From Anisakis pegreffii (Eukaryota > Nematoda > Chromadorea > Rhabditida > Anisakidae): 64,000 nucleotides of DNA. The first letter of the stretch is position 1. Every line of letters starts with the position of its first letter. Under the pieces are notes generated by a model. The model did no database searches. It was not told the DNA's origin and worked only from the letters and a program-made list of their open reading frames with translations. The stretch spans positions 1 to 64,000 of the forward strand of contig JAPYMA010000272.1 in NCBI GenBank assembly GCA_035041965.1, written 5' to 3'. Below are positions 1 to 9,489 of this stretch, in pieces. A program made the position numbers and the translations under genes.

Positions 1-560
1 GCGTTTTGAAGACGAGATACGTCTTGTTGATAATTGAAATGCCAAATTTTAGCGTTTTCGTCTTCCTATTGTAATGCTTTCGTGTTAGATATTATGAAAT
101 TTCAATTTTTTTGAACATTTTTCATTGTTTCAAATGTATCATCGGAAAATGATGGAAATTTGATATTTTCTAATGTTTTCCTCTGGAGTTTTGCCGTGTA
201 ACAATATGTTTTCGAATCCAACCATCATGCTCACTTATAGGGTCACTTTTTTATCGCTTATTTGGAAGTTGATACCAATGCGTCGCCATCAGATCAAAAT
301 ACAGTTCTCATCGTTATGTATGAGCGCTAATCAAAATGATCACGAAGGCGGAACTGTTATTCACAGCCACCACTGCTGATTGCTCTGTTACTGCGTGATT
401 TTGATCAGTATCGATTGTACACATTGTTCTGTGGTTCAGTTCATTAGATTCTCAATACATTCATTCATACCATTTGTATGCGTGGTGCTGAGCGAGACTG
501 TGTATGTGATGCGTGTGCGAAGTTTCGAGTAAACAACATGTAAAGGCAATGTTTTGCAAC
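1..560. other. Intergenic left edge
   Basis: AT-rich sequence with only short chance frames. No splice-framed exon, tRNA or clear repeat was seen. Confidence 0.5.
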
Positions 561-563
561 GTG

Positions 564-1132
564 AGTAAATTTCAGCCAATTTATTGCATTATTTTAGTCA
601 CTTCAAGAAATAATCGGAATTCTTTCTAGGCCGACCTGGATGGCTAAGACGCTCAACATCCCTACAAGAGGGGAAAGATTTGGAAAGCTTTTCAATGGCC
701 CACAAGAGGGCTAGCAATACAATTATCAATACAAGAAGAGGAACAATCAACCCAATATAGCAACCAATGATGCAGCAATATTCAACAGATACTACGACAT
801 GGAAATATTTTATCCGAATATTTTATCCGAAAGAAGTGATGGTAACGACAAATGGACAAGATGCAGCTGGAATAATTTACGATGTTAGTAAATTCCAGCC
901 AATTATTATATTATTTCAGTTATTTCAAAAGATAATCGGAATTCTTTCGAGGAAAATCTGGATGTCAAGATGCTCAACAGCCCTACAAGAGGGTGAACAT
1001 ATGAAGAGCTGTTCGATGGCCCACAAGAGGGCTAACAATACAATTATCAATGCAAGAAGAGGAACCATCAACCCAATATAACAATCAATGTTACAGCAAC
1101 ATTCAACAAATATTACGACATGGAAATATTAT
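564..1132 (+). repeat. Tandem duplication, period about 323 bp
   Basis: Two diverged copies lie head to tail, roughly 564-811 and 887-1132. Both contain, in order, GTAAATTYCAGCCAAT, ATAATCGGAATTCTTTC, GCTCAACA, CCTACAAGAGGG, GGCCCACAAGAGGGCTA, CAACCCAATATA and CGACATGGAAATATT. A GGCTAAGACG box in copy 1 (about 641-651) resembles a Pol III A box, but no B box follows. The copies share a partly open frame that is broken by stops, so either a decayed coding exon or a noncoding repeat is possible. No function can be given. Confidence 0.7.
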
Positions 1133-1300
1133 ATCACAGTCCAGCAATAAGCGCACCAAAGCGCCAGGCCAGTTGAAAGATTTAAACATTGTTTTCGTTT
1201 ACATTCTTAGGTTTCCCTTTTGGTTAATGTAGGTCCAGAACAAATGAGTTTACAGTGAGAGTGAAAGATGGCACCATTCTATTTTTGAATTTCTTTCACA

Positions 1301-1345
1301 TAGAGAATGGAATTAAAATTGAGTGTGGTCAATGACCACTTTTTT
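1301..1345 (+). repeat. Hairpin motif copy 1 (GTGGTC-AAT-GACCAC then T run)
   Basis: The box AATGGAATTAAAATTGAG is followed by a perfect 6-bp hairpin, GTGGTC (1325-1330) and GACCAC (1334-1339), and then by six T. The same box plus hairpin recurs at 3482-3525, and a relative lies at 3431-3460. The hairpin plus T run looks like a Pol III stop or a processed RNA 3' end, but no promoter is recognised. Confidence 0.6.
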
Positions 1346-1799
1346 GTGTGCTTTACACTTTATTTATTCATTTATTTGCAAATATAATTGCATTGTTGTA
1401 TTATGATGTAAATATTGTTCATTTACAAATGTTTCGTTGCTCGTATTCTGTAAATGTTGGGATGTGTGATAATATTTGATGTGTTATTGCGTCATTATTT
1501 CTACGTGAGGGTATTATTGATACTTACATTGAAATCGGTTGTAAACTAGGAACATGATATCAACATAAGGCTTAGGCTTGGAATCAGTTCGATTGACTTT
1601 AGGTTCAACCTGACTTGGTTCATCTTGTACTTTAATTCACTTTACTTTCAATGAGCTTTACTTTTTCCCAGTCATGATTAGGTTTGAGTTTGCTTTGAAT
1701 CTATCTTATCTTGAGCTCTTTTTCAATTCAGCTGACGTTTAATTAGTTATTCTCTAATACACCTGACTGTCGGTTGACTTGCTGTTTCAGTTATAGGCA

Positions 1800-2930
1800 T
1801 GTAGCATACGGATGAGTGTAGTTTCGTAGTATGTACCCGACTTCAAATACCTACGCAAACCTCAGACTTAGAAATGATCTCTTTGATTTGGTCAATTTTT
1901 TAAAAGCACAGGTATTGTTCGGAGAAAGTTGGATTAGGGGTGGGTGCTGATGTCACTAGCAGAGGTAATGGGTATACTGGCGTGTCATCGAAATTTGAGT
2001 TGCAAGAAAGTAGGGGTATGGAGAGTATTATGGATGTAGCGGTAGGTCTGGAAAGTTCGCCTGGACCACTCACCTGAAGAGTCGAGTCGCTGACTGGTGA
2101 CTCGAAGAACGTCTCTCTTGTGATGCTGTTTAGGAACAGATGAATTGAGTTGAAAGCGATATCATGTGTGCGGTCAATGGTCACTTTTAAAAAGCAAATT
2201 TTGGTTGCGTGGGTGATCCCAACCCGTCGAGCTGCCGATAAGAGGGGCTAGGTTTAGGGAAATGCGACAGGCGTTCCCCGCCTACCGGCAGTCTCGGCGA
2301 ATCGGGGAGAAATGCCTCAATATATGTTGATGATGCTTACCCGGGTATCATCATCATTCATCTTCGAAATATAATAAGGGCGTTCCCGGCCCGGGAAAGG
2401 CGCCGATTTGACCGGGGATAGGGAATTGCGCGTAAGTTGGCCTGAGTAGTGCCTTCGGGCATTTGCTCAGGTAACGAGGGTTCCCGGACTCACTGTGCGC
2501 ACTTTCTCTTAACAGGGGGGAATTATGATCGGGTTGACCATTGACTGGCACATATGAAATCGTTTCACTCATTTCAATGTTGCTAAATGCGTTATAGGGA
2601 GAAATCTCTCAGGTGTTTGTGGTTACTCGCCGAAGCTTATCTATTTGCTGCGTCCATAGTGCATTCATACAACATCTCAGAAATAATCTCTGTTTTCACT
2701 GCCAGTATAATTGTTATCTCTCGTTGGTGGCATTAAAATACTGAGTCACCTTGAAAAATTCATGCAGATGGGAGGACTTCCAAGACCATCATGTCCCAGG
2801 ATGTTTGGAAAACAGTACCTGTGCTCTGAAAAGATGATAATTTCAGAGAGCTCACATCCGAGGTTGAGGTTGAGCTGGGTATTCATTGTTTCGCATATAC
2901 ACAGAAACTTGGCTTATCTGTAAGCTGCTA
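1800..2930. repeat. Large imperfect inverted repeat (foldback element)
   Basis: The left arm (about 1800-2183) is the diverged reverse complement of the right arm (about 2535-2930). The inner 55 bp are best conserved: GTCAATGGTCA at 2173-2183 pairs perfectly with 2535-2545, and the match runs outward to TTTAGSAACA (2129-2138 against 2578-2587). Farther out, TATACTGGC (1973-1981) matches 2701-2709 and GCACAGGTAYTGTT (1906-1919) matches 2811-2824. The arms keep collinear order with small indels, so this is one structure and not scattered short matches. The loop is the GC-rich block at 2184-2534. A foldback transposon or an old inverted duplication would both fit. Confidence 0.75.
2210..2534. 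other. GC-rich loop made of successive hairpins
   Basis: This block is much richer in GC than its surroundings and holds several strong stems. CTGCC (2231 on) pairs with GGCAG before 2292. AGGCG-TTCCC-CGCCT is at 2269-2283. A near-palindrome at 2328-2356 is built from TGATGATG/CATCATCA around TACCCGGGTA. TTCCCGG/CCGGGAA is at 2383-2397. CCTGAG/CTCAGG at 2441-2471 encloses TGCC-TTCG-GGCA, a UUCG-type tetraloop. No known RNA family was recognised. It could be a structured RNA or the folded core of a mobile element. Confidence 0.6.
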
Positions 2931-3430
2931 TCTTCAGGTTAAGTCTCTTCGGTCTTAGGTTTGTCGATGTTGCAGACTGTCGAACTGATGTGCTTTTAAG
3001 AAGTCAGTGTCTAAGTAATATCTTGCAGACTTTCAGAGCTATATCCTTGCGAGTGTCCAGATCACAACCTTAGAATTTGAAGGCCTTATGGCGCTCACTG
3101 GATTTTTCCGCTAGAAGCTATAAACTTAGACATGCGTTCATATGGAAACTAGGAGATACGGAACGTTGGCACACTCTTGATTTGGACTTAGTGTAACCTT
3201 AGGTTTCACTATACTCTGACTTAACTCAATTAGTTCCGTCTTTAAGCTAATTTGACGTAGTTCGAGTTTGACATAGCCCTACTATGGAATGATTGAACGT
3301 GTCTTAAATTGAAACTGTGTTCTTTATGGTTTCCGATTATTGTAATTATTATGTTAACGAGACTTAAATTTGATCTGATTTTAACCTTGATTTTAAAGGA
3401 TCTTAACCGTGATTCAGTTTAGGGCAATAA

Positions 3431-3525
3431 TAAATGAGCCGTGGTCGAACGACCACATCTTCCATCATTCACTCGAACCTAGGGAAAATGGAATAAAATT
3501 GAGCTGTGATCAGTGATCACTTCTT
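3431..3525 (+). repeat. Hairpin motif copies 2 and 3
   Basis: Copy 2: AATAAATGAGCC is followed by GTGGTC-GAAC-GACCAC (3441-3456). Copy 3: AATGGAATAAAATTGAG is followed by GTGATCA-G-TGATCAC (3506-3520) and TTCTT. Each places an AATAAA-like box directly before the stem. Copy 3 and the copy at 1301-1345 share about 20 bp of flank in the same orientation, so they behave as direct repeats flanking the foldback at 1.8-2.9 kb. Confidence 0.6.
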
Positions 3526-4643
3526 GTTTTCATCTGTTGCGTTTGTGGTCAATTATTTTGCTGGTATGTCTAATTGTATTTGGGTTGTCGCGAATGCTCT
3601 TGCTACCTGGAATTGAAACAGTCGTGTTTCGGTGAATTAATAATGAACAAACAGTGTGCCTCGATTTCAAGATTTTTGCCTACCTAATCCATCGAAAATG
3701 AAATAAACTCGCTGCTCATGGAATGATTCTAGTGAAAGTTGCAGCGCCGTTTTTTTATAATCACTGAAATCGTTTGATTGATAAGGGATAACTGAATAAA
3801 ATCAAAATTAATGGTTTGATCGCGTAAGTGTTGTTCATTTTGTCCTTTCGACCATTTATTTACGTATATTTACACATTTGCACTCATTTGTTGACATTTG
3901 AAGGCAGCGCAAAGAAGATTTTTGCTGAAACTGTTTCGCACGGAAATTGACTAATGGAACGATCAGTTTGATTTCATTAATTGAACGAAATCGCAGTTGC
4001 GGGTTTTTGTTTCAGAACCTCGACATCAACTCCAGATGAAGCACTTTGAAAACTCAAGAAAAAAATTCAACCTCACTGCCGCGTGCGCACTTCGATGAGC
4101 ACCGTAAATTAAGCGAGTGAATAGGGGAAAATCTCTCGATGTTTGCTGCTCCGAATGGATTTTTGCTTGTGACGAAAAAGAAAAATGCCGCATAACAACT
4201 TCGCGCTGAAACACCCCTCCAGCGGCTCATTCAGAGACCTACTGCCACGCTCATGCTTTTCATAGTCTGCGGCATCGCAACTCAGATTTCTCACCCGATA
4301 TTGAGCATTTCAATGCACCTATCACCTATGCTCCACAGTACATCCCTAATCCTGGCTGTACTTCATCGAGTAAGACTGCGTGCTTTCAGAAATGGCCTAG
4401 TTCGCGAACCTATTTCTCATTTTGTGGTGCAATTAAGCTTTCTTGCCTGGGAACATACGAAGAAGCCAGCCCTCCTCTTCTCTGCACGCATGATGCTCAC
4501 TCAATCTCAGGTTTTCGCTTGCGCAATTCCACATAACCAGTGTCGGGAAAAATTCTTGCCAAGTTAAACTAGATCCATCTTTACAGACCCTTATAAATTA
4601 GCCTCATAATTCAGTGACTATATATTATGTAAATCTGGGATTG
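3526..4643. other. Intergenic, no supported gene
   Basis: Overlapping short frames on both strands (for example 4253-4567 +) lack splice context or recognisable protein features. Nothing else was seen. Confidence 0.45.
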
Positions 4644-5306
4644 GAGCAGAATCTCTGCATTCAGAAAAATATATATTTTGTCGGGCGATTTCACCTAGTT
4701 GAGGAGCTACAGCTATTTGATTGAAGCTGTCTGAACTGGCGCTGAGGTGCTCAATGATATGCATTTGATCACTATAGATCAATGCATGTTATACATTACT
4801 ATAGAAATATCGGTACGTTCAAGCCCACCGTCTTCTCAGGTTTGCCCCAAAACATATTCAAGTATGTACACCTTTCCATTGTACAGAATCTCTGCTTTCT
4901 AAAAATGAAAAGCTCGCTTGAAAATTCCGCCTCTGCCACGAGATATAGCTATGTTTCTGATGCTGTAGGGCTTGGCACATTCAAACTTACCGTACCCTCA
5001 GCTTTGACCACTAACATATCAATTTCTTCACACAAGTCGATCGAGCAGAATCTCTGCATTCAGAAAAATATATATTTTGTCGGGCGATTTCACCTAGTTG
5101 AGGAGCTACAGCTATTTGATTGAAGCTGTCTGAACTGGCGCTGAGGTGCTCAATGATATGCATTTGATCACTATAGATCAATGCATGTTATACATTACTA
5201 TAGAAATATCGGTACGTTCAAGCCCACCGTCTTCTCAGGTTTGCCCCAAAACATATTCAAGTATGTACACCTTTCCATTGTACAGAATCTCTGCTTTCTA
5301 AAAATG
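4644..5306 (+). repeat. 399-bp direct tandem repeat (1.66 copies)
   Basis: The unit 4644-5042 is followed by a partial second unit, 5043-5306, and the offset is exactly 399 at both ends (GAGCAGAATCTCTGC at 4644 and 5043; CTAAAAATG ending at 4907 and 5306). Inside the unit two diverged halves align: GGTACGTTCAAGCCCACCGT near 4812 and GGCACATTCAAACTTACCGT near 4974, each followed by CAGAATCTCTGC. The unit is therefore an old dimer of a shorter monomer. A small hairpin, ATGCATTTGATC/GATCAATGCAT, lies near 4758-4786 and recurs in copy 2. The frames on both strands are by-products of the repeat. Confidence 0.85.
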
Positions 5307-5625
5307 TAGCTCCTCAACTAGGTGAAATCGCCCGACAAAATATATATTTTTCTGAATGCAGAGATTCTGCTCGATCGACTTGTGTGAAGAAATTGATATG
5401 TTAGTGGTCAAAGCTGAGGGTACGGTAAGTTTGAATGTGCCAAGCCCTACAGCATCAGAAACATAGCTATATCTCGTGGCAGAGGCGGAATTTTCAAGCG
5501 AGCTTTTCATTTTTAGAAAGCAGAGATTCTGTACAATGGAAAGGTGTACATACTTGAATATGTTTTGGGGCAAACCTGAGAAGACGGTGGGCTTGAACGT
5601 ACCGATATTTCTATAGTAATGTATA
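5305..5625 (-). repeat. Exact inverted copy of 4790-5110
   Basis: From 5305 to 5625 the sequence is the reverse complement of 4790-5110, with paired positions summing to 10415 at every point checked (5305/5110, 5508/4907, 5625/4790). The 321-bp arms enclose a 194-base loop, 5111-5304. No mismatch was noticed, which implies a very recent event, a gene-converted palindrome or an assembly join. Confidence 0.85.
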
Positions 5626-5979
5626 GGGTCAGTGGAAGGTAACTGATAAATTGGTACTGCTATTTCACTTTAATTTCGAGATCTCTCATGAAGTGGAGTG
5701 AAGCCTTGCCTGTTGAAAGTTATTGGCTGAAGAGTATCCCGACGATTGTTTTGCAGAAAAATCTTTGAAACAGTTTTTATTAAACAATGTGCTTTAACTA
5801 CTGTCCAGAGCCAAATCCTTCTCGCCTGACAACTTTCCAAGGAGTATGTCCGGTACCCACATCTAATGATCATCAGATTATCCCTTAATATCACTCTTCA
5901 CTCGAACTTTTTAGTGTCTTCGTCATTGACATCCATGAAAGCCCCTCGACTATATATCTTTATCAGGTGATGCTGTCAT

Positions 5980-6310
5980 GATACAATGTTTGAGTTGTCA
6001 TAGAATGCGTATTGTTAACACGACAAATTGACCAAAAAATGAGTTTATTTGGATCAAAATGATGACTTGAAATGATCGAAAAAGAAATGTCATGAAATTT
6101 TATCACGAAATACATTGCCAAAATATCACAGAAATAATCCTGAAACATCTTCAAAACATTTCCAAAAGTAGTAACAAAATATTCCCAAAAATATCATCTC
6201 TAAAATGAATCCGAGCCAAAATGTTTTCCAAAAGTGTCGACAAATTATCTCCAAAATTGCTTATAAAGTGGTACCAAAATTTATTCCAAAAAGCTGCGAG
6301 AATTAGACGA
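5980..6310 (+). repeat. Degenerate short-period repeat rich in CCAAAA
   Basis: Variants of TTTCCAAAAGTNGTNNCAAAAT recur about every 25-30 bases, most clearly at 6148-6300 (TTTCCAAAAG, TTCCCAAAAA, TTTTCCAAAAG, TCTCCAAAATT, ATTCCAAAAAG). It reads as a decayed minisatellite. No gene is supported in 5626-6680. Confidence 0.45.
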
Positions 6311-6685
6311 GAAATGATCGCTGAAAAGTAAATGCCCTATCCCAAAACCATACAATTCCACACAATGACAGCTTAAATGAATTCTCTTAAGAATAAAAGC
6401 GAGGTGTTTTGCTCCTTAACATAGCGAACTGCTTACACAATAAAGTGCTTCATCTAGACGACATGAAATAAAAGATCACAATTCACAGCGTTCACTCGCG
6501 TCATCAAAACGTATTCCTAGATGTTCTCACTGAAATCTGCGGCAAATGACTTCTCGACGATTCCCGCACACTACTCGCACAGCTCTTCCTTCTACTCTGG
6601 TCAATCACAGCACCATCAATCGAACATTTCTAATCACTTCAGTCCACTAGGCGTACTTGAAAATTAAATTACAACGCATAACAGA

Positions 6686-7055
6686 ATGTTTTCATCCACA
6701 AAGTGCTGAAAATTTGTTAGTTTTTGAAAAAAAGACCCTCCTCTTCCCACCGCTGTGTCTCCAAACAGTGTTTCGTATTAGCACAAACTTCAAACGAGGG
6801 AACAGTGAAAAAAAACGTAGTTGTTTTATGCATTTAGTTGCGACATATCTTCCATTATCATTAAAACAGTGAGGAAATTAGCGAAGGTATTCAAGTCATT
6901 GGTCAGAGTCCAGTCATTGGTCCAGGTGTGCAAGTCATTGGTCAATTATCAAGCTTGAAGCATGATAGAGTCAAACACAGAGTCCATAATACAAAACATC
7001 CGTAGAAACACTGTTTGGAGGCAAATTTTCAACAAATTCCACTTTGCAGATGAAA
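6686..7055. repeat. Inverted repeat with nested minisatellite
   Basis: CTCCAAACAGTGTTTC at 6759-6774 is perfectly complementary to 7005-7020. The match extends through GAAAATTTG and CAAAGTG to GTTTTCATC, so the arms are about 6686-6774 and 7005-7055. The left arm carries an extra insert of about 50 bp containing CCCTCCTCTTCCCACC, a box also found at 27.84 and 28.35 kb. The loop holds AAGTCATTGGTC three times (6892-6945). Confidence 0.6.
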
Positions 7056-7595
7056 ACGTTTATCTGCTTTAAAAACATCAAATTGATCAGAATATAATCA
7101 CCTCTCAGCAATTATCAGTGCTAATGTCATGCCTTCATTACCGAATATGTATTAGTTTGAGATCGATTCGTAGGGGATAAGAGTAATTTGTTGATAGAAT
7201 CATTCGTATTGCTGATATTCATAATCATTTCAGTCGCACTCAGCTTCAGATCGGTCATTCCATTTGCTTGAGGTGTTCATAGTGAATGTTGATGATTTTT
7301 GAGTAGAACAAATCTTATTCGGTTCTTTCAGACCGGACACAATATCAGTCAATCCCTCATTCTTCAAATCTCCATGACTGCCAAACTTTCATCTTTGTAA
7401 TACCACAATCTGCATGGATGTTGAGTTTGATAATTGAAATACCTCACTGTGGGCTCCTCAATAGTTCTCTCACATGTCAGTCACGTACACGGATTGGAGC
7501 TAGATCACAAGAAGGGCTGGCCGGATCTGAACATGTCCAGCAAACAACAATCTACCTAATCTACCTAAACAATACGAACAACACTGAAAGATCTG

Positions 7596-7930
7596 CAGGG
7601 TCATACGTGTCACTAATAGAATATTTAATGTCGTCCTACGATTGCTTAAGTAATCCCGAAAATAACAGCAGCATCTTACAGCCTACGTATATACGGAATC
7701 TCAAGCAGTATCTCATTACTTAGAACAACTGCTCAAGATTCAGAAATAACAGTATCAGACAGAATCAAGTTATGGAAGCTATTTGTATGAGAGATGGAGG
7801 GATAGAAAAGGCTGAACATTTCACCCTAACTAAACGTCACACACAGTTCGTTCAACGTTTTCGTCCAACCTCCTACCTAACAAGAATAAAGATGTAAAAA
7901 ATTGCCTTCCTAAACAGTTGCATGACCCTG
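7596..7930. mobile_element. MITE-like element, copy 1
   Basis: It begins CAGGGTCATACGT and ends GCATGACCCTG, giving a terminal inverted repeat CAGGGTCAT of about 9-10 bp around 335 bp. The second copy is at 9142-9480. Both share an inner stretch CATCTTACAGCCTACGTATA and the 3' stretch CTACCTAACAAGAAT. No transposase frame is present, so it would be non-autonomous. The target-site duplication is not clear. Confidence 0.5.
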
Positions 7931-8089
7931 TGTCCTATGTAAAAGTTGTCTAAACGCCTAAATAAAAAAGTAATCAGACGTAATGAGAGAATATTGAAGT
8001 TTGTATAGAGGCAGGATAAGGTACCAGATTACATTGCGATGACTTGGGAGATAGCTGCTTGGAGGTTAGCGTAATCATGAATTTGCAAG

Positions 8090-9020
8090 ATGTGCATAAT
8101 AGTCGTTAGCGAATATTCCGAATTAGAATACATAGTTGATGCAAGCTCTTGTAGCGTAAGGGTGCAAATTATTTACAAATTACTGATCGTTCAATGCTGC
8201 CCGTACTTGCGAGGTTATTCACAGTCTAGCCTTTCAGATGTCATTGAAATATTCAAATATTTTGTGGAACACAATGCGACATTCAATTGAGCAATCTCTT
8301 CATATGCCTCATTCACATTTCTTCAACATCGATGCTGGGAACGTATCGGATAGCATTCATTCAGTGTTATTATAGTATCCAAGCTGGTCTTTGACATAAT
8401 GTCCAAGGTGATCTTCAAAACCCATGTCACTCTTCACAATTACTACCCTTCAAGCCCACCAAAACATAGGTAAGAGATATTGAAAAAAAAAACATTCTTT
8501 CACGTGTTCGAGCACTCTCTACTTATGAACGATCTCCTCAGTACTGTACAGTAACACCATTGTATTATGAGTAAGATGCTCCAAATAATAGGAATATTCC
8601 AAATGAATTTGATTGCAAAGAAGCAACAAGAATGCTTATGTTCAGATTAGCGCATTGACGATGGACTACGGGTTAAAGTTCAACAGACCTGTAAAAATTG
8701 GTGTTCCATATTTGTACAAAATCTTTGCAGTATGTTCAAGATTGCATCAACTGATATTCGCAACACATTATCGACCATAGTCCTTTCCCAAATAAATACC
8801 AAGTGCACAGTCAAATAACCAGCCTCATTTTTCTTTTTCCCTTCATTCAATTGAAATAAAGTACGATTACGACTCTCTCACCACGTGATGAAACCATTTT
8901 GGCATATAGCATTAAGCAAGCTCAAGCATTCCCAACTTCTATTTAAGCTCCTACGGAATCCCAGCCGAAGAAATAGACTCCATACAGTCATGTACTGATA
9001 ACAGAAGAATAGGAACCCCT
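8090..9020. other. Intergenic between the two MITE-like copies
   Basis: No supported exon. The box CCCACCAAAA near 8456 recurs near 9750, so part of this stretch may belong to a longer duplication that includes the two element copies. Confidence 0.35.
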
Positions 9021-9141
9021 CAGATGATTAAAGCTAAATCTCAGTGTCAACTAAATATTGCACATCAAGATCGATACCAATTCTATCTATTGACGAACCA
9101 TGCAGTCAACCTGATACAATACAAACACATTTATACAACTG

Positions 9142-9480
9142 CAGGGTCATACGTCTCATTAAAGAATACTCAAATTTGTCCTATGATCACTCAGCTAATT
9201 CCCAACAAAAATGCAGCATCTTACAGCCTACGTATACAACAAATCTTCAGCAGTATCTTACTACTTAACACAACTGCTTTTGATTCAAAATGTGACATAC
9301 ATTCCGTCATCTAATCTAATTGTGTGTAGCTTGACGATGAGGTGGGACAGTGAATGGAAACGTTGAACGAACCCTACCTAGATGACACACACTCTTTGCT
9401 CAACGTTCTCTCCCAGTTTGCTACCTAACAAGAATGAAATGAAAAAAGAGTCACCTTCCTACGTCAATCGCATGACCCTG
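9142..9480. mobile_element. MITE-like element, copy 2
   Basis: The same ends as copy 1: CAGGGTCATACGTCTC at the left and CGCATGACCCTG at the right, 339 bp. Divergence from copy 1 is substantial, so the pair is not recent. The short frame crossing it (ending SILQPTY followed by NLQQYL) is also recognisable in copy 1, where it ends LKQYLIT, so a decayed coding fragment cannot be excluded. Confidence 0.5.
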
Positions 9481-9489
9481 TGTCCTAAC

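Noticed and set aside
641..651. GGCTAAGACG as a tRNA A box
   Set aside because: No B box, anticodon arm or acceptor pairing follows.
1560..1580. CTTAGGCTT as nematode telomere (TTAGGC) sequence
   Set aside because: Only one TTAGGC unit is present; no tandem run.
2354..2572. 72-aa minus-strand frame in the GC-rich loop
   Set aside because: The block is dominated by inverted repeats, which explain the open frame; no protein features were seen.
5298..5573. Same protein encoded on both strands near 5 kb
   Set aside because: The identical translations come from the exact inverted repeat and do not indicate a gene.
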